NCBI RefSeq assembly: GCF_017976235.1
Contig: NZ_JACVHC010000008.1
Coordinates: forward strand, 186,001 to 250,000
Direction of reading: 5' to 3'
Length of the DNA: 64,000 nt
Source of the DNA: Pseudomonas anatoliensis
GTDB lineage: Bacteria; Pseudomonadota; Gammaproteobacteria; Pseudomonadales; Pseudomonadaceae
Shown: positions 60,325 through 64,000 of the stretch, one piece after another
Numbering within the stretch: position 1 is the stretch's first letter
How the letters are laid out: each line of letters starts with the position of its first letter
Program-made: the position numbers and the translations under genes
Notes under the pieces: model-generated
Database searches by the model: none
What the model was told of the DNA's origin: nothing
Seen by the model: the letters and a program-made list of their open reading frames with translations, nothing else

Positions 60325-61263
60325 ATGCAGCTGGTTCGAGGCCTCCACAACTTGCGCCCCCAGCATCGGGGCTGCGTCGCCACTATTGGCAACTTTGACG
60401 GTGTTCACCGTGGTCACCAGGCTATCCTGGCCCGACTGCGTGAGCGTGCGCTCGAGTTGGGCGTACCCAGCTGCGTGGTGATTTTCGAGCCGCAGCCGCG
60501 GGAGTTTTTCGCCCCCGACACCGCCCCGGCGCGTTTGGCCCGGTTGCGCGACAAGCTGCAGCTGCTGGCCGCCGAAGGTGTCGACCGGGTCTTGTGCCTG
60601 GCCTTCAACCAGCGTCTGAGCAAACTCAGCGCCAGTGAGTTCGTCGACACCATTCTGGTGGACGGGCTCGGCGTGCAGCATCTGGAGGTCGGTGACGATT
60701 TCCGCTTTGGCTGCGACCGCCTCGGCGATTTTGATTTCCTGTTGCAGGCCGGGCAGGTTCACGGTTTTACCGTCGAAGCCGCGCAAACCGTCGAGCTGGA
60801 TGGCATTCGCGTCAGCAGCACCCAAGTGCGTAACGCCTTGGCCGCCGCCGATTTTGCTTTGGCCGAACGTTTGCTCGGTCGCCCATACCGCATCGCCGGT
60901 CGTGTGCTGCATGGCCAGAAGCTGGCCCGGCAATTGGGTACGCCCACTGCCAATATTCAACTCAAGCGTCGTCGTGTGCCGTTCACCGGGGTGTATCTGG
61001 TGGATGTCGACATCGACGGCAAGACCTGGCCCGGCGTCGCCAATATTGGCGTACGGCCCACGGTGCAAGGTGATGGCAAGGCCCACCTTGAAGTCCATCT
61101 TTTAGATTTTGCCGGCGATCTGTATGACCGGCGTTTGACGGTGGTTTTCCACCAGAAGCTGCGTGAAGAGCAGCGATTTGCCTCTCTGGAGGCGCTGAAA
61201 ACGGCGATCAATGCGGATGTCGCCACCGCCCGTGCACTAGCCGCACCTAGCGCCCATCGCTAA
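60325..61263 (+). CDS. ribF: Bifunctional riboflavin kinase/FAD synthetase
   Basis: A 312-residue enzyme. The N-terminal nucleotidyltransferase half has TIGNFDGVHRGHQAIL, and the riboflavin kinase half has GTPTANIQLKRRRVPFTGVYLVDV. It converts riboflavin to FMN and FAD. The start at 60325 gives the usual Pseudomonas length; an ATG six codons earlier is possible. ileS begins 13 bases after the stop. Confidence 0.96.
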   Translation: MQLVRGLHNLRPQHRGCVATIGNFDGVHRGHQAILARLRERALELGVPSCVVIFEPQPREFFAPDTAPARLARLRDKLQLLAAEGVDRVLCLAFNQRLSKLSASEFVDTILVDGLGVQHLEVGDDFRFGCDRLGDFDFLLQAGQVHGFTVEAAQTVELDGIRVSSTQVRNALAAADFALAERLLGRPYRIAGRVLHGQKLARQLGTPTANIQLKRRRVPFTGVYLVDVDIDGKTWPGVANIGVRPTVQGDGKAHLEVHLLDFAGDLYDRRLTVVFHQKLREEQRFASLEALKTAINADVATARALAAPSAHR

Positions 61264-61276
61264 TGAAGAGCCTTAA

Positions 61277-64000
61277 ATGACCGACTATAAAGCCACGCTA
61301 AACCTTCCGGACACCGCCTTCCCAATGAAGGCCGGCCTGCCACAGCGCGAACCGCAGATTCTGCAGCGCTGGGACAGTATTGGCCTGTACGGAAAGTTGC
61401 GCGAGATTGGCAAGGATCGTCCGAAGTTCGTCCTGCACGACGGCCCTCCGTACGCCAACGGCACGATCCACATCGGTCACGCTCTGAACAAGATTCTCAA
61501 GGACATGATCATCCGCTCGAAAACCCTGTCGGGTTTCGACGCGCCGTACGTGCCTGGCTGGGACTGCCACGGCCTGCCGATCGAGCACAAGGTTGAAGTG
61601 ACCCACGGCAAGAACCTGGGCGCGGACAAGACCCGCGAACTGTGCCGTGCCTACGCCACCGAGCAGATCGAAGGGCAGAAGTCCGAATTCATCCGCCTCG
61701 GCGTGCTGGGCGACTTCGCCAACCCGTACAAGACCATGAATTTCCAGAACGAGGCCGGTGAAATCCGCGCGCTCGCCGAAATCGTCAAGGGCGGTTTCGT
61801 GTTCAAGGGCCTCAAGCCTGTGAACTGGTGCTTTGATTGCGGTTCGGCTTTGGCCGAGGCGGAAGTCGAGTACGAAAACAAGAAGTCGTCGACCATCGAC
61901 GTGGCATTCCCGATCGCTGACGAAGCCAAACTGGCTGCCGCGTTCGGCTTGCCGTCGCTGGCCAAGCCTGCCTCGATCGTGATCTGGACCACCACCCCGT
62001 GGACCATCCCGGCCAACCAGGCGCTGAACGTTCACCCGGAATTCAACTACGCGCTGGTTGATGTCGGCGACAAGTTGCTGGTGCTGGCTGAAGAGCTGGT
62101 CGAAGCCTGTCTGGCTCGCTACAGCCTGGAAGGCTCGGTCATCGCGACCACCACCGGTAAAGAACTGGAGCTGATCAACTTCCGTCACCCGTTCTATGAC
62201 CGTCTGTCGCCGGTGTACCTGGCCGACTACGTCGAACTGGGCGCCGGCACCGGTGTGGTTCACTCCGCTCCGGCTTACGGCGTGGACGACTTCGTGACCT
62301 GCAAGAAGTACGGCATGGTCAACGATGACATCCTCAATCCAGTTCAGAGCAACGGTGTTTACGTGCCGACGCTGGAATTCTTCGGCGGCCAGTTCATCTG
62401 GAAGGCCAACCCGGCCATCGTTGAAAAACTGACCGAAGTGGGTGCGCTGATGCACACCACCGTCATCGAACACAGCTACATGCACTGCTGGCGTCACAAG
62501 ACTCCGCTGATCTACCGCGCCACCGCGCAGTGGTTCATCGGCATGGACAAAGAGCCGGTCAGCGGCGACACCCTGCGTATTCGCTCGCTCAAAGCCATCG
62601 AAGACACCAAGTTCGTTCCGGCCTGGGGCCAGGCGCGACTGCATTCGATGATCGCTAACCGTCCCGACTGGTGCATCTCGCGTCAGCGCAACTGGGGCGT
62701 GCCGATCCCGTTCTTCCTCAACAAGGAAAGCGGCGAGCTGCACCCACGCACCGTCGAACTGATGGAAGAAGTGGCCAAGCGCGTTGAAGTCGAAGGCATC
62801 GAAGCCTGGTTCAAGATGGACGCCGCCGAACTGCTGGGCGATGAAGCGCCGCAGTACGACAAGATCAGCGACACCCTCGACGTCTGGTTCGATTCGGGCA
62901 CCACGCACTGGCACGTCCTGCGCGGTTCGCACCCGATGGGCCACGAGACCGGTCCGCGTGCCGATCTGTACCTGGAAGGTTCCGACCAACACCGTGGCTG
63001 GTTCCACTCCTCCTTGCTGACCGGTTGCGCCATCGACAATCACGCGCCGTACCGCGAACTGCTGACCCACGGCTTCACCGTCGATGAGTCCGGCCGCAAG
63101 ATGTCCAAATCCCTGGGCAACGTGATCGCGCCGCAGAAAGTCAACGACACCCTGGGCGCCGACATCATGCGTCTGTGGGTGGCTTCGACCGACTACTCCG
63201 GCGAAATCGCCGTGTCCGAGCAGATCCTGGCTCGCAGTGCCGATGCCTACCGCCGGATCCGTAACACCGCGCGCTTCCTGCTTTCCAACCTGACCGGTTT
63301 CAACCCGGCTACCGACATCCTGCCGGCTGAAGAAATGCTCGCGCTGGATCGTTGGGCGGTGGATCGCACCTTGCTGCTGCAACGCGAGCTGCAAGAGAAC
63401 TACGGTGAATACCGTTTCTGGAACGTCTACTCCAAGATCCACAACTTCTGCGTGCAGGAGCTGGGTGGTTTCTACCTCGACATCATCAAGGATCGCCAGT
63501 ACACCACCGGCGCCGACAGCAAGGCACGTCGCTCGTGCCAGACTGCGCTGTTCCACATCTCTGAAGCGCTGGTGCGCTGGATCGCGCCGATCCTCGCCTT
63601 CACTGCCGACGAACTGTGGCAATACCTGCCGGGCGAGCGTAACGAATCCGTCATGCTCAACACCTGGTACGAAGGTCTGACCGAACTGCCGGAAGGCTTC
63701 GAGCTGGGCCGTGAGTACTGGGATCGCATCATGGAAGTGAAAGTCGCGGTCAACAAAGAGATGGAAATCCAGCGCGCAGCCAAGGCTGTCGGTGGCAACC
63801 TGCAAGCCGAAGTGACGCTGTTTGCCGAAGAGGCTCTGACTGCCGACCTGGCCAAGCTGAGCAACGAACTGCGCTTTGTATTGATCACTTCGACCGCCAG
63901 CGTTGCGCCATTCGTGCAGGCCCCGGCCGACGCGGTTGTGACCGAAGTCAGCGGCCTGAAGCTGAAGATCGTCAAATCGGCTTTCCCGAAATGCGCTCGT
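61277..64000 (+). CDS. ileS: Isoleucyl-tRNA synthetase (3' end beyond window)
   Basis: The first 908 codons of a class I synthetase; the reading frame is open to the last base of the window. HIGH is at residues 65-68 and KMSKS at 608-612. The last visible codons read KSAFPKCAR, the first cysteine of the C-terminal zinc-binding segment, so about 30-35 residues are missing. The start is ATG at 61277, 13 bases after ribF, in the conserved ribF-ileS order. Confidence 0.98.
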   Translation, partial: MTDYKATLNLPDTAFPMKAGLPQREPQILQRWDSIGLYGKLREIGKDRPKFVLHDGPPYANGTIHIGHALNKILKDMIIRSKTLSGFDAPYVPGWDCHGLPIEHKVEVTHGKNLGADKTRELCRAYATEQIEGQKSEFIRLGVLGDFANPYKTMNFQNEAGEIRALAEIVKGGFVFKGLKPVNWCFDCGSALAEAEVEYENKKSSTIDVAFPIADEAKLAAAFGLPSLAKPASIVIWTTTPWTIPANQALNVHPEFNYALVDVGDKLLVLAEELVEACLARYSLEGSVIATTTGKELELINFRHPFYDRLSPVYLADYVELGAGTGVVHSAPAYGVDDFVTCKKYGMVNDDILNPVQSNGVYVPTLEFFGGQFIWKANPAIVEKLTEVGALMHTTVIEHSYMHCWRHKTPLIYRATAQWFIGMDKEPVSGDTLRIRSLKAIEDTKFVPAWGQARLHSMIANRPDWCISRQRNWGVPIPFFLNKESGELHPRTVELMEEVAKRVEVEGIEAWFKMDAAELLGDEAPQYDKISDTLDVWFDSGTTHWHVLRGSHPMGHETGPRADLYLEGSDQHRGWFHSSLLTGCAIDNHAPYRELLTHGFTVDESGRKMSKSLGNVIAPQKVNDTLGADIMRLWVASTDYSGEIAVSEQILARSADAYRRIRNTARFLLSNLTGFNPATDILPAEEMLALDRWAVDRTLLLQRELQENYGEYRFWNVYSKIHNFCVQELGGFYLDIIKDRQYTTGADSKARRSCQTALFHISEALVRWIAPILAFTADELWQYLPGERNESVMLNTWYEGLTELPEGFELGREYWDRIMEVKVAVNKEMEIQRAAKAVGGNLQAEVTLFAEEALTADLAKLSNELRFVLITSTASVAPFVQAPADAVVTEVSGLKLKIVKSAFPKCAR

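Noticed and set aside
61298..63805. 835-codon open frame opposite ileS
   Set aside because: Antisense shadow of ileS, whose own frame runs off the window end and is therefore easy to overlook.
1..64000. Mobile island, defence system or prophage
   Set aside because: Every region is explained by core Pseudomonas gene neighbourhoods; I found no integrase, transposase, toxin-antitoxin pair or tRNA-flanked insertion.

Overview
The window is about 64 kb of high-GC chromosome from a Pseudomonas, most likely of the P. fluorescens group. The evidence is the set of gene neighbourhoods typical of Pseudomonas (cioAB-rlmG-ppoR-fpr-mscL-katB-ankB-radA; cstA-yjiX-yjiA; glyA-morA-ettA; ispB/rplU-rpmA-obgE-proB-creA; rpsT/murJ-ribF-ileS) and the many paired REP (REPIN-like) palindromes of several families in the gaps. 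I see no phage, insertion sequence, CRISPR array, tRNA or rRNA gene. Most of the window is core genome, so the interest lies in regulatory sites, odd paralogues and unassigned envelope proteins.

Layout. 0-2 kb: two tandem YpfJ-type zinc metallopeptidases. 2-4.5 kb: an EamA permease facing an anion:cation-type MFS permease. 4.5-9 kb: a quinate/shikimate (3-dehydroshikimate) catabolic module made of the MFS permease, a QuiC-HPPD fusion, a TetR regulator, an AroE-like dehydrogenase and a type II dehydroquinase. A motif shared by the two control regions is a candidate TetR operator. 9-14 kb: trmA with a purine permease, a small secreted protein, a DJ-1/PfpI protein lacking the usual cysteine, and an MFS exporter. 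14-25 kb: cyanide-insensitive oxidase cioAB with a small third subunit and a perfect ANR box, rlmG, the LuxR solo ppoR, fpr, mscL, periplasmic catalase katB with ankB, radA, and a PilZ protein.

25-45 kb: the carbon-starvation/pyruvate uptake cluster cstA-yjiX-yjiA, two tandem FCD-type GntR regulators behind dctA, glyA, the large GGDEF/EAL protein morA divergent from ettA with a second perfect ANR box between them, gdhA, a GreA/GreB-like factor, a small lipoprotein, a DUF4105 envelope protein and a DUF3015 protein. 45-54 kb: a Lon-like protease (AsrA type), an unassigned 105-residue protein, a large unassigned lipoprotein, a YqhA-type membrane protein, a DUF6482 protein, fklB, a small protein behind a candidate Fur box, a YjdM/PhnA zinc-ribbon protein and ispB. 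54-64 kb: housekeeping genes rplU-rpmA-obgE-proB-creA, rpsT, murJ, ribF and ileS, the last cut by the window end.

Themes: oxygen and oxidative stress (cioAB, katB-ankB, fpr, two ANR boxes), organic-acid and aromatic-precursor uptake (quinate module, cstA, dctA), and translation/ribosome functions. Gene starts were chosen by ribosome-binding site, overlap with the neighbour and family length. Several start at GTG or TTG.
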